Shown: positions 7,755 through 16,479 of the stretch, piece by piece
How positions within the stretch are numbered: position 1 is the stretch's first letter
Layout of the letters: the number at the start of each line of letters is the position of its first letter
NCBI RefSeq assembly: GCF_003641205.1
Contig: NZ_CP032762.1
Coordinates: 5,804,662-5,868,661 of the forward strand
From: Rhodococcus sp. P1Y
Lineage (GTDB): Bacteria > Actinomycetota > Actinomycetes > Mycobacteriales > Mycobacteriaceae
Direction: 5' to 3'
DNA length: 64,000 nucleotides
The notes under the pieces: generated by a model
Seen by the model: only the letters and a program-made list of their open reading frames with translations
The model's database searches: none
Told to the model about the DNA's origin: nothing
Program-made: the position numbers and the translations under genes

Positions 7755-8650
7755 GTCCTCGCCCTCCATGCCGGAAGGGTCAGCTCGTCGTCGACGCGGA
7801 CGAACTCCACCTCGACCTCGAGGCCGACGGCCGGCTCTACTCCTCGCAGTTCCCCGAGCATGCGGACTCCTTCTTCGAGTTCGACGAGTGCGACCACGAA
7901 AGGCAGTGATCGCCCCGGCACCTTCGGAGCGTGGTGGACGACGTAGCTGAACACGGTCCCGCGCCCACTGGCCACCACGTAGTCGATGGGCTTGTCCTTG
8001 TCCTGCCAGATGGCCGGGATCGGAGGGTGCCGCAGGGAGCCGTCGTCGACGCATTGGATTCTTAGTTCTCCCAGTTTGGCTCCTTCCCAGAAGAACTCGG
8101 TTTCCTGCGAGGCGACGGGGCGGATCTGGTCGGTCACGTCAGGTTGTGCGGTAGGAGCGAACTTGAGAACCCGGAACAGCATGTCGGCCACGGGTTGGCC
8201 GTCCACCCACCAGGTATTTCGTACGGTGACGAACCAGCCGAGGCCGAGTCCGGTCTTCTTCGGCCCGACGACGTCATCCAATCGTGCTGTCAGAGAGACC
8301 TCTTCGCCAAGCTGGAGATAGCGGTGGTACGTTTGTTCGCAATTTGTGGCAACGATGGACGTGAATCCTGCGTCGTCGAGGATTTCCATGATCTGCCCGA
8401 GCGGATCGTCGGCGGATCTCGTTCGATGCAGACCACCCATCGTCCAGACCTGCGCCATTGCGGGCGGTGCGACTATCCCCGAATGACCCGCGGCCTTGGC
8501 CTCCGCGTCATCGACGTAGATTGGATTTGCGTCCCCTATGGCTTCGACCCAATTGTTGATCATCGGCTGGTTGACGGGATCCCGGCCCGCTCGCGGAGCA
8601 CTGTCCCCCGCAGCTCGGATTCGCTCGGCCGCATCCAGAATGTCGGTCAC
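7751..8650 (-). CDS. chsH2: ChsH2: MaoC-like hydratase fused to DUF35 aldolase partner
   Basis: A 299-residue two-domain protein. Residues about 1-170 are a MaoC-like hot-dog domain (INNWVEAIGDANPIYVDDAEA, GIVAPPAMAQVWTMGG) that works with ChsH1. Residues about 180-299 are the DUF35 domain (GELRIQ, SLRHPP, DYVVASGRGTVFSYVVHHAPK) that forms the retro-aldolase with Ltp2. The GTG start at 8650 overlaps the chsE2 stop as GTGA. The DUF35 zinc ribbon is degenerate: only C200 is left of the expected C-x2-C...C-x2-C ligands (D203 and I214 replace two), which I confirmed in the nucleotide sequence. Confidence 0.94.
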   Translation of the reverse strand: MTDILDAAERIRAAGDSAPRAGRDPVNQPMINNWVEAIGDANPIYVDDAEAKAAGHSGIVAPPAMAQVWTMGGLHRTRSADDPLGQIMEILDDAGFTSIVATNCEQTYHRYLQLGEEVSLTARLDDVVGPKKTGLGLGWFVTVRNTWWVDGQPVADMLFRVLKFAPTAQPDVTDQIRPVASQETEFFWEGAKLGELRIQCVDDGSLRHPPIPAIWQDKDKPIDYVVASGRGTVFSYVVHHAPKVPGRSLPFVVALVELEEGVRMLGELRGVEPAVGLEVEVEFVRVDDELTLPAWRART

Positions 8651-9798
8651 CGGATCACCCTCGGCAATCCGAGACCGGAGGTCGCGATCAACTCGCGCAT
8701 CACCTCGTTGACTCCACCGCCGAACGTGATGACGAGATTGCGTTTGACCTGCTTGTCCAGCCAGTCCATCAGCGTCGCGGTATCCGAATCGGCCGGATTT
8801 CCGTGCCGCCCCACCATCTCCTCGGCGATCCGCCCGATCCTTTGAATACGTTCGGTGGCAAAGACTTTGGTCGCCGAAGCATCGGCGATGTCGACCGATT
8901 CCGCAGCGGAGGACGCCACTTGCCAGTTGAGCAATTCGTTGATGCGGAAGGTCGCGTGGATCTCGCCGAGAGTCCGCTGGACGTCGGGTTCCTCGAGAAG
9001 CGCGTGCTGCTCGGCCCACCTCCGCAGTCGCACATACAGTCCCGCTATCCGACCGGCAGGGCCGAGCATGACCCGTTCGTGATTGAGCTGCGTGGTGATG
9101 AGCCGCCAGCCTGCGTTCTCCTCACCGACCAGCATGTCCACAGGGACTCTGACGTCGTTGAAGTAGGTGGCGTTGACATGATGCGCGCCGTCGCACGTGA
9201 TGATCGGCGTCCACGAATACCCTGGATCGCGCGTGTCGACGATCAGCATCGAGATGCCGCGATGACGCGAATCCGGTGCTCCGGTACGAACTGCCAGCCA
9301 GATGTAGTCCGCGTCGTGACCGCCGGTGGTGAAGATCTTCTGTCCGTTGACGATGTACTCGTCGCCCTGTTTCACGGCCGTCGTACGGAGCGACGCGAGA
9401 TCGGTACCGGCCTCGGGTTCGGTGTACCCGATCGCGAAGTGCACATCGCCCGAGAGGATCTTGGGTAGGAACATGTCCTTCTGTATTTCCGTGCCGAACT
9501 TCTGCAGCGTCGGCCCGACGGTTTGCAGTGTCACGGCGGGCAGCGGGACATCGGCGCGGGCAGCCTCGTTGACGAAGATCGACTGCTCGATGTCGCCGAA
9601 ACCGTGGCCACCGAACTCCTTCGGCCAGCCGACCCCGAGCCAGCCGTCGGAACCCATTTTCTTGATGATCTTTCGATACGTCTCACCGTGACGCTCGGTC
9701 ATCATGATGTCGGCGTCGTGTTCGCTGACGAGGTCGGCGAAGTAGTTGCGCAGCTCGGCTTGCAGTTTCAGTTGCTCTTCGGTCAGTTCGACGAACAT
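8647..9798 (-). CDS. chsE2: Acyl-CoA dehydrogenase ChsE2 (FadE29)
   Basis: A 383-residue acyl-CoA dehydrogenase subunit of the FadE29 type. The FAD/substrate motifs GYTEPEAGTDLASLRT and NGQKIFTTGGHDADYIW are in the middle domain and FGGGVNEVMRE is near the end. In M. tuberculosis FadE28 and FadE29 (ChsE1-ChsE2) form an alpha2-beta2 enzyme that dehydrogenates the propionyl-CoA side chain of cholesterol intermediates. Here its start overlaps the chsE1 end by 16 bp, consistent with a coupled pair. Confidence 0.95.
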   Translation of the reverse strand: MFVELTEEQLKLQAELRNYFADLVSEHDADIMMTERHGETYRKIIKKMGSDGWLGVGWPKEFGGHGFGDIEQSIFVNEAARADVPLPAVTLQTVGPTLQKFGTEIQKDMFLPKILSGDVHFAIGYTEPEAGTDLASLRTTAVKQGDEYIVNGQKIFTTGGHDADYIWLAVRTGAPDSRHRGISMLIVDTRDPGYSWTPIITCDGAHHVNATYFNDVRVPVDMLVGEENAGWRLITTQLNHERVMLGPAGRIAGLYVRLRRWAEQHALLEEPDVQRTLGEIHATFRINELLNWQVASSAAESVDIADASATKVFATERIQRIGRIAEEMVGRHGNPADSDTATLMDWLDKQVKRNLVITFGGGVNEVMRELIATSGLGLPRVIR

Positions 9799-10790
9799 GC
9801 TGCCCCCACGAGATCGAGCCGGTAAGACGACCCGCCGACGAGGCGAGCGAGATCCTTTGCGGCAGAGTAATACCGGTGCATGGGATACGTGACGTCCACG
9901 CCGATCCCACCGTGCAAGTGATGACAGATCTGCATCGCGGCGGGAAGCTCGGCCGCGATCCAGTAGGCGAGGACATCCGAATCGTCGTCGGGGCGCCGAT
10001 TGCCGGCCTGCCAGATTGCAGATACCGCTGCGACGTGAATGGTCCTGGCGGTGACGTAGACGTCGGCGATCTCTCCTGCGACGGCTTGGAACGTCGCGAG
10101 CGGCTTGCCGAATTGATGTCGACTGGCGAGATGGGCTGCTGTCAGCTCCGCGGCGCCTGTCGCGAGACCGTCGGCGACGGCGCCGATCGCCGCGATCGCG
10201 ACACGATACAGCGTCTCGATCTCCGCACTGATCAGTTTGCCTGGTGCCGAATCGAATTCGATCACATACTCGGGGTCTCCCGAAGACGACGGCGTTCGAG
10301 TCAGCTGCACTCCATCAGAGTGGGGGTCCACCAGCACGACACCCCGAGATGTCGGCACGAGAACGAGGTGGGCCTGCTCGGCGTAGGGGACGGCGACCTT
10401 CGTACCCGTGACTCGCACACCGTCGCCGTCCGTCTCGGCCGCTGTAACGGGCACCCGAGGGAACGCTCTGCCCGGTTCCGCCAAAGCCGCGGTAAGAATC
10501 GATCCGGGCGGCACGCCTGCTGCTGCGTCCGGCGACAGCGTCGCGAGCGGAACCATACCGAACCCGATGGTGGCGAGGGCTGGTCCGACCGCGGCCGCCC
10601 GTGCAAGTTCAGTGAGCACAGCCGCCGCCTCCGGCAGACCGAGTCCGTCGCCGCCTGCAGATTCGGGCAGCAGCATCGTCACCAACCCGGCATCGGACAG
10701 CGCCGCCCACAGATCCTCGGGCTGACGCGCCACCAACCCGGTGACCATGTCGGCAACGGTCGCCTGGGTCGAATCTCGTCCGAAATCCAC
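9783..10790 (-). CDS. chsE1: Acyl-CoA dehydrogenase ChsE1 (FadE28)
   Basis: A 335-residue FadE28-type subunit, shorter than classical acyl-CoA dehydrogenases, as expected for ChsE1. It keeps the family stretches MLLPESAGGDGLGLPEAAAVL, RHQFGKPLATFQAVAGE and QICHHLHGGIGVDVTYPMHRY. It partners with ChsE2. The open frame extends further upstream, but the GTG at 10790 (VDFGRD) matches the family N-terminus and leaves the KstR operator at 10827-10840 free, about 37 bp upstream. First gene of the ltp2 operon. Confidence 0.94.
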   Translation of the reverse strand: MDFGRDSTQATVADMVTGLVARQPEDLWAALSDAGLVTMLLPESAGGDGLGLPEAAAVLTELARAAAVGPALATIGFGMVPLATLSPDAAAGVPPGSILTAALAEPGRAFPRVPVTAAETDGDGVRVTGTKVAVPYAEQAHLVLVPTSRGVVLVDPHSDGVQLTRTPSSSGDPEYVIEFDSAPGKLISAEIETLYRVAIAAIGAVADGLATGAAELTAAHLASRHQFGKPLATFQAVAGEIADVYVTARTIHVAAVSAIWQAGNRRPDDDSDVLAYWIAAELPAAMQICHHLHGGIGVDVTYPMHRYYSAAKDLARLVGGSSYRLDLVGAACSSN

Positions 10791-10826
10791 GCCTGAACAC
10801 CTGCCTCGACCTGAGATGAAAGTTGG

Positions 10827-10840
10827 TAGAACGTGTTCTA
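10827..10840. promoter_or_regulatory. KstR operator upstream of chsE1
   Basis: TAGAACGTGTTCTA is a perfect 14-bp palindrome matching the known KstR consensus TnnAACnnGTTnnA. It lies about 37 bp before the chsE1 start, where repressor binding would block the promoter of the chsE1-chsE2-chsH2-chsH1-ltp2 operon. KstR is released by 3-oxo-cholestenoyl-CoA thioesters in related organisms. Confidence 0.93.
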
Positions 10841-10878
10841 TTTTTAACACCTTCGGCTGGGTTTCACCAGACCCGGGT

Positions 10879-10920
10879 CGTGCGTGCGTAGTTACCGCCG
10901 AACGTAAGTACGCGCGCACG
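10879..10920. repeat. Dispersed intergenic palindrome, family A (copy A1)
   Basis: Imperfect inverted repeat with arms CGTGCGTGCGTAGTTAC and GTAAGTACGCGCGCACG around an 8-base loop, between the fadE34-like gene and the chsE1 promoter. The stop codon of the upstream gene (10927-10929) lies in a flank (ACGGGCGCGTCAGCGC) that recurs exactly at the A4b copy near 33972. It may act as a terminator for the upstream gene. Confidence 0.8.
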
Positions 10921-10926
10921 GGCGCG

Positions 10927-13032
10927 TCAGCGCCTCGGCAACCCGAGAATCCTTTCAGCCGCGACCGTCAGCAAAATCTGCGACGTTCCACCCGCGATCG
11001 ACAGGCACCGCGTCAGCAGCATTTCCTTCGCCAGCGGCCCGTCCACGGCGCCGGCGGGGCCCGACACCTCCAGCGCGAACTCGGCCAGATCCTGACGATG
11101 ACGGACCCCCACCAACTTGCGTACCGAGGATTCGGCACCCGGGTCCTGCCCGCCGAGGCGTCGCAACGTCGATCGGAACTCGAGCAGCGATCCGACGAGA
11201 GCGTCGGCGACGAGACTTCCTAGACGTGCCTCGATTCCGCCGATTTCGCGGGTCTCTTCGACCACGTCCTCCAACGCCGACCCGAGCGTGGATCCGTTGC
11301 TCATCGCGACGCGCTCGTTGGCGAGCGTCGTGCGTGCCAGCTTCCAACCGTCGTTCTCGATACCGACGAGCCCGTCCTCGGGGACGAAGACCGCATCGAG
11401 GAACACCTCGTTGAACACAGCGTCACCGGTGATCTCGCGGAGTGGTTCCACGCGAATCCCCGGCGATCTCATGTCGACGAGAAAGTAGCTGATCCCCTTG
11501 TGTTTCGGTGCGTCGCGATCGGTCCGCGCCAGACAGATCGCCCAATCGGCCTCACGCGCGAGCGAGGTCCAAATCTTGTGTCCCTGCAGCGTCCACCCGC
11601 CGTCGACCTTCGTCGCCACCGTCCGCAGCGACGCCAGATCCGACCCGGCTTCGGGCTCGCTGAAGAGTTGGCACCAGGTGATGTCGCCGCGCAACGTCGG
11701 GCCCGCGAAACGTTCGATCTGCTCGTGCGTTCCGTGCTCGAGAATGGTCGGCACCGCCCACCACCCGATCACCAGGTCCGGTGCAGCGAGGCCGGCTCGA
11801 TGCAGTTCCTCGGCGTAGAGCAATTGCTCGGCGGCACTTGCGTCGCGGCCGTGCGGCCTCGGCCAATGCGGGGCAGCCAGTCCGGACTCGGCCAGCGCCG
11901 CCCGAGTGTCGCTGACGGACAACAGCTCGCGAACCTCGTCGCGAGCCCGGTGCCGGAGTTCCTCCGCATCGCCGAGATCCACGGTCAATTGTCTACGAAC
12001 CCCGGCTCGGGTCAGTTCCGTCACGCGGGCTTGCCACGACGCTGTGCCGCCCAGCAGCTGGCGCAACGACAACGCCCGTCGCAGGTACAGGTGCGCGTCG
12101 TGCTCCCAGGTGAACCCGATCCCACCGAGGATCTGAATACAGTCCTTGGCTGTGTCGACGGCGGCATCGAGCGCAATCGCGCCTGCCACCGCCGCGGACA
12201 ACGGAAATTCCTCGGGCGCCGAATCGGCCGCGACTGCGGCATCCCACGCCGACGCTCGAATCTTCTCGACCCGACACAGCATCTCCGCGGCCAGATGTTT
12301 GACCGCTTGGAAACTACCTATCGGCGCACCGAACTGCTCGCGGAACTTGGCGTGTTCGACGGCTGTCGACAAGCACCATCCGGCGATCCCCGCGGCTTCG
12401 GCGGCCGCGAGCGTGACGGCAAGGTCGCGGACCCCGGCATCGGACAGCTGCAGAATGTCGCTCGCGTCGACGGTGACAGCATCCAGTGAGACCCGCGCGA
12501 GGGGAACACTTCGATCGACACCGACGACCGCCGCGATCTGCACCCCCGACGCGTCCGACGGCACGATGCACCATTCACCTTCCCGCCCTCTATCGAGCGG
12601 AAGCAGCAACGAGACTCCGTCCGCGGCTCCCTGCGCGATCTCGACCGTGCCGTCGAGCCGGACCGCATCGCCCTCGGCTCTCGCCGCAACCGGCTCTCCC
12701 GACAGAGCGACCGCGCACGGCGACCCGTCCCACGGTATGCCGTTACGCCCGAGGAGGATCGCGGCCAGCGCCGTCGACAGGACAGGCCCACCCACCAGCC
12801 CCGCGCCCGTCTCCTCCAGCATCGACGCCAGGTCCGCGACGCTTCCGCCTGCGCCGCCCGCGTCCTCGGCAACCGCGACCGAGAACAGCCCGATGTCGAT
12901 GAGGGCCTGCCAGTGCGTCGCCCAGCTACCACACTCGTCACCGCGTAATGTTTCGATCGGTCCCGCCGAGGAAACCCACGATCTGATCGATCGTTGGATA
13001 TCGCGCTGATCCTCGGTCGTGGCAATTGTCAC
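10927..13032 (-). CDS. fadE34: Fused acyl-CoA dehydrogenase, FadE34/ChsE3-like
   Basis: A 701-residue protein made of two acyl-CoA dehydrogenase modules, about residues 1-340 and 345-701, like FadE34 (ChsE3) of M. tuberculosis, which oxidises the C5 side chain of cholesterol-derived CoA esters. The N-module has KFREQFGAPIGSFQAVKH and ILGGIGFTWEHDAHLYLRR. The C-module has FSEPEAGSDLASLRTVATK and GHKIWTSLAREADWA. It is divergent from kstR with a perfect KstR operator 36 bp before its start. Its stop lies beside repeat A1. The FadE34 assignment rests on architecture and regulon membership. Confidence 0.9.
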   Translation of the reverse strand: MTIATTEDQRDIQRSIRSWVSSAGPIETLRGDECGSWATHWQALIDIGLFSVAVAEDAGGAGGSVADLASMLEETGAGLVGGPVLSTALAAILLGRNGIPWDGSPCAVALSGEPVAARAEGDAVRLDGTVEIAQGAADGVSLLLPLDRGREGEWCIVPSDASGVQIAAVVGVDRSVPLARVSLDAVTVDASDILQLSDAGVRDLAVTLAAAEAAGIAGWCLSTAVEHAKFREQFGAPIGSFQAVKHLAAEMLCRVEKIRASAWDAAVAADSAPEEFPLSAAVAGAIALDAAVDTAKDCIQILGGIGFTWEHDAHLYLRRALSLRQLLGGTASWQARVTELTRAGVRRQLTVDLGDAEELRHRARDEVRELLSVSDTRAALAESGLAAPHWPRPHGRDASAAEQLLYAEELHRAGLAAPDLVIGWWAVPTILEHGTHEQIERFAGPTLRGDITWCQLFSEPEAGSDLASLRTVATKVDGGWTLQGHKIWTSLAREADWAICLARTDRDAPKHKGISYFLVDMRSPGIRVEPLREITGDAVFNEVFLDAVFVPEDGLVGIENDGWKLARTTLANERVAMSNGSTLGSALEDVVEETREIGGIEARLGSLVADALVGSLLEFRSTLRRLGGQDPGAESSVRKLVGVRHRQDLAEFALEVSGPAGAVDGPLAKEMLLTRCLSIAGGTSQILLTVAAERILGLPRR

Positions 13033-13068
13033 AATGGTTTCCCCAGTTCTCGTGATGACTTTTTCATC

Positions 13069-13082
13069 TAGAACGTGTTCTA
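13069..13082. promoter_or_regulatory. KstR operator between fadE34 and kstR
   Basis: A second perfect TAGAACGTGTTCTA palindrome, identical to the one at 10827, is centred between the divergent fadE34-like gene (starts 13032) and kstR (starts 13127). One site could control both directions, giving KstR autoregulation as known in mycobacteria. Confidence 0.93.
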
Positions 13083-13126
13083 ATACGCTAGCTGGTCGCG
13101 AGTCAAGGTGGATAGGAATAACGTCG

Positions 13127-13801
13127 ATGACCTCATCAACTCGGTCGGGGTCTGACGGCCCTCAGGACAACAACGGAGCGTCGGATCTCACGCCGCTGCG
13201 ATCGGTCGGTGTGCTCACGGACGACGACCTGAGTTCCAACGCTCAGCGTGAACGCCGCAAGCGAATCCTGGACTCGACTTTGGCCCTTGCGTCGAAGGGC
13301 GGATACGAAGCCGTCCAGATGCGCGCCGTTGCCGAACGGGCCGATGTCGCCGTCGGGACGCTGTACCGCTACTTCCCTTCCAAGGTGCACCTGCTCGTTT
13401 CCGCTCTTGCGAGGGAATTCGAGAAGATCGATTCCAGGCGCAAACTCCCGCCCGGCCAGACGCCACAGGAGCGCATGCACCTGATACTCGGACAGATCAC
13501 ACGTGCCATGCAACGTGACCCGCTACTCACCGAGGCAATGACCCGCGCCTTCATGTTCGCCGACGCATCCGCCGCCGCCGAGGTCGATCAGGTCGGTCGT
13601 CTGATGGACCGGCTGTTCGCAAAGGCGATGAGCGACGGCGAGCCGACTGAGTTGCAGCTCAGCATCGCTCGCGTCATCAGTGATGTGTGGCTGTCGAATC
13701 TCGTCGCGTGGCTGACCCGGCGATCCTCCGCGACGGACGTCGCCGCACGCCTCGAACTGACCGTCGATCTTCTGCTCGGAGACTCCAAAGCTCTGGGGTG
13801 A
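13127..13801 (+). CDS. kstR: TetR-family cholesterol catabolism repressor KstR
   Basis: A 224-residue TetR regulator almost identical in key segments to mycobacterial KstR: QRERRKRILDSTLALASKGG, AVQMRAVAERADVAVGTLYR (recognition helix), and later MQRDPLLTEAMTRAFMFADA and RVISDVWLSNLVAWLTRR. It represses the cholesterol regulon until CoA-activated sterol intermediates bind. The frame is open upstream to 13019 but that region holds the operator; the ATG at 13127 has an AGGAAT-like ribosome site. The N-terminal 50 residues are longer and more polar than in M. tuberculosis KstR. Confidence 0.96.
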   Translation: MTSSTRSGSDGPQDNNGASDLTPLRSVGVLTDDDLSSNAQRERRKRILDSTLALASKGGYEAVQMRAVAERADVAVGTLYRYFPSKVHLLVSALAREFEKIDSRRKLPPGQTPQERMHLILGQITRAMQRDPLLTEAMTRAFMFADASAAAEVDQVGRLMDRLFAKAMSDGEPTELQLSIARVISDVWLSNLVAWLTRRSSATDVAARLELTVDLLLGDSKALG

Positions 13802-13853
13802 CGCTCGGCGTCCGAGTGAGCCGGTTTCCTCTTCATCGCCTAGATTCTTTGAG

Positions 13854-16400
13854 GTGACTGCACAGGATCTACCGCTGGAACTTCGCCGCGCCCTCATCGG
13901 CGTTGCCAGGACCCCCCGACTGCTCGTCACCTCCGACTACGACGGGACGATGGCTCCCATCGTCTCCGATCCGTTGAAGGCGTTTCCGCACGCCGAGGCA
14001 GTGAGCGCGATGCGCGGTCTGGCGACGCTCGCTGGAACCACCGCCGCCGTCATCTCCGGTCGTGCCCTCCGTGACCTCGCGACGCTGTCGCGCCTACCTG
14101 CCGAAGTGCAACTGGTCGGAAGCCACGGCAGCGAGTTCGATGTCGGCTTCATCCATGCCATCGACGACAAAGCCAAGAAGCTGCTCGCCGACATCTCCAC
14201 CGAGATGGAGTCGATTGCCAGTAGGTTCCCTGGCGTCGGGGTGGAAGTGAAGCCCGCGAGCGCTGCGCTTCACGTACGCAACGCCGAACCCGGCGACGCG
14301 GAACGCGCGTTGAACGCCGTCCGCGAAGGTGTTGCTCTCCGCGATGGCGTGCAGGTCACCGAAGGTAAGTCGGTCATCGAACTCGCCGTCATCGTCACCG
14401 ACAAGGGCGTTGCTCTCGACATACTTCGTCACCAGGAAGGTGCGACGGCCGCCGTGTTCTTCGGTGACGACACCACCGACGAGAAGGCGTTCGCTCGCCT
14501 CCACGGTCCCGACATCGGCGTCAAGGTCGGTGCTGGAGACAGCGCGGCCGAATTTCGTATCGAGAGCACCGAGCAGGTCGCCCTGGCTCTGGCGTTCCTG
14601 CTCGAGGAGCGTCGCCAGTGGCTGTCCGGCGCCGACGCGCCCCGAATCGAGCGCTTGACGATGCTGGCTAGCCCCAACGCCGTCGCACTCGTGACGCCGG
14701 ACGCGAACATGACCTGGCTGTGCCATCCAGAACCTGACTCCGCAGCGATCTTCGCGCACCTGCTCGGCGGCAACGAGGCAGGCCACTTCAGCGTCGGCCC
14801 GACCCGGGCCGCGCTGCCGTTGAGTCAGCAGTATGTCGACGGGACCATGACCGTGCAGACGAAGTGGTCGAGCCTGCAGGTCACCGACTACCTCCCGCAC
14901 GACGTGCCGGACGGTCAGACGTCGCTGACCCGCGTCATCACAGGCAAGGCGACCGCCGTGATCACGTTCGCGCCGAGGCCGGAGTTCGGCAAGGTGTGGG
15001 TACGGCTCGAGCCGGAGGCCGACGGTCTGCGCATCTACGGCACCGCCGACCCGATGGTGCTGCGCAGTCCTGGCGTGCGGTGGAATGTCGTGTCCGACGG
15101 GGCTCAGCAAACCGCGCACGCGGAGGTGGACCCGTCGACGAGTCCCATTGTTCTCGAACTGCGTTTGGGCACGGACGATCTCGGACCTTCCGAAGTGCCC
15201 GAGGAGGAGCGGCGTCGACACGCTGAGACCTACTGGAAGGACTGGGCCGACGGCCTCACCCTGCCCCCACTCAAGCGAGACCTGATGAAGCGTTCGGCGC
15301 TGACTCTCCGAGGACTGGTCCACGCCGCCTCCGGTTCCATCATGGCCGCAGCAACCACGTCGCTTCCCGAGGAAATCGGTGGCGTCAGGAACTGGGACTA
15401 CCGATACTGCTGGCTCCGCGACGCGGCACTGACGGCGTCGGCTCTGGTCAACGTAGGCTCGACGGTCGAAGCCGAGAACTACCTATCCTGGATTCACAAT
15501 GTGCTGCAATCGGTTCCAGGTCCCGAGCGCCTGCACCCGCTGTACACAATCTGGGGCCTCGGCCTGCCGCCCGAGGCCGTCATCGACGAACTCCCCGGCT
15601 ATGCCGGTTCCCGGCCGGTGCGCGTCGGGAATGCGGCGAACCAGCAGGTCCAGCTCGACGTGTTCGGGCCGATCGTCGACCTGATCTCTTCGCTAGCGCA
15701 CGCACGCCAGGCGAAGGGGCTCCACGGCAAAGATGCTCTGTCCGAGGATGATTGGTCACTCGTTCGCTCGATGGTCGAAGCCGTCGAGCGCCGCTGGTCC
15801 GAACCCGATCACGGCATCTGGGAGATCCGCGGCAACCCTCGTCACCACGTGTACTCGAAGGTGATGGGGTGGATGACGATCGACCGCGCGCTCACCCTGG
15901 CGTCGACTTTCGGTCGCGAGACCGAACCCGGTTGGGAAACACTGCGTTCGACGATCCACGCCGAAGTCCTCGACCAAGGCTGGAACGAGGAAGTGCAGTC
16001 CTACACCGCCGCATACGACGGCACCGATCTCGACGCGGCAACCTTGCACATCGGACTGTCCGGCTTGATCGACCCCGAAGATCCACGGTTCGCAGCGACC
16101 GTCACCGCAACCGAGGCCGAACTACGCAGCGGATCGACGGTGTATCGCTACCACCACGACGACGGCCTGCCCGGCGGGGAGGGCGGATTCCACCTCTGTG
16201 CCGCCTGGCTCGTCGAGGCATACCTGCTGACCGGCCAACGCTCCGAGGCCGAAGCACTGTTCGCACAGCTCATCAGCGCAGCCGGTCCAACCGGACTGCT
16301 CAGCGAGGAGTACGACCCCGTCGCCGAACGTTCCCTCGGCAACCACCCACAGGCCTACAGTCACCTCGGGCTGCTCAGGTGTGCGGCGTTGCTGAGCTGA
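13854..16400 (+). CDS. Trehalose-phosphatase fused to GH15 glycoside hydrolase
   Basis: An 848-residue bifunctional-looking protein. Residues about 20-265 are a HAD trehalose-6-phosphate phosphatase (OtsB) with nucleophile D28 in SDYDGTMAP, then SGRALRDL, GSHGSEF and FFGDDTTDE. Residues about 270-845 are a GH15 glucoamylase/trehalase-type domain: GGVRNWDYRYCWLRDAALT, ANQQVQLDVFG, and two acidic segments where GH15 enzymes hold catalytic glutamates (QGWNEEVQSY and LLSEEYDP). Mycobacterial GH15 proteins can be trehalases, so the fusion may make and then hydrolyse trehalose. GTG start at 13854. Convergent with the LacI gene across repeat B1. Confidence 0.9.
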   Translation: MTAQDLPLELRRALIGVARTPRLLVTSDYDGTMAPIVSDPLKAFPHAEAVSAMRGLATLAGTTAAVISGRALRDLATLSRLPAEVQLVGSHGSEFDVGFIHAIDDKAKKLLADISTEMESIASRFPGVGVEVKPASAALHVRNAEPGDAERALNAVREGVALRDGVQVTEGKSVIELAVIVTDKGVALDILRHQEGATAAVFFGDDTTDEKAFARLHGPDIGVKVGAGDSAAEFRIESTEQVALALAFLLEERRQWLSGADAPRIERLTMLASPNAVALVTPDANMTWLCHPEPDSAAIFAHLLGGNEAGHFSVGPTRAALPLSQQYVDGTMTVQTKWSSLQVTDYLPHDVPDGQTSLTRVITGKATAVITFAPRPEFGKVWVRLEPEADGLRIYGTADPMVLRSPGVRWNVVSDGAQQTAHAEVDPSTSPIVLELRLGTDDLGPSEVPEEERRRHAETYWKDWADGLTLPPLKRDLMKRSALTLRGLVHAASGSIMAAATTSLPEEIGGVRNWDYRYCWLRDAALTASALVNVGSTVEAENYLSWIHNVLQSVPGPERLHPLYTIWGLGLPPEAVIDELPGYAGSRPVRVGNAANQQVQLDVFGPIVDLISSLAHARQAKGLHGKDALSEDDWSLVRSMVEAVERRWSEPDHGIWEIRGNPRHHVYSKVMGWMTIDRALTLASTFGRETEPGWETLRSTIHAEVLDQGWNEEVQSYTAAYDGTDLDAATLHIGLSGLIDPEDPRFAATVTATEAELRSGSTVYRYHHDDGLPGGEGGFHLCAAWLVEAYLLTGQRSEAEALFAQLISAAGPTGLLSEEYDPVAERSLGNHPQAYSHLGLLRCAALLS

Positions 16401-16412
16401 CCGGCCTCGGAT

Positions 16413-16465
16413 CGCTCGAATGGTCCATTCATACGGTCAGATAGCTACTCGGGTCCATTCAAGCG
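16413..16465. repeat. Dispersed intergenic repeat, family B (copy B1)
   Basis: A 53-bp unit bounded by CGCTCGAATGGTCC and GGGTCCATTCAAGCG, which are near inverted repeats, with an internal ATACGGTCAGATAGC. It is the reverse complement orientation of copies B3 and B4. Located between the convergent otsB-GH15 and lacI-type genes. Confidence 0.8.
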
Positions 16466-16479
16466 GAAGGGGCGGCGGC

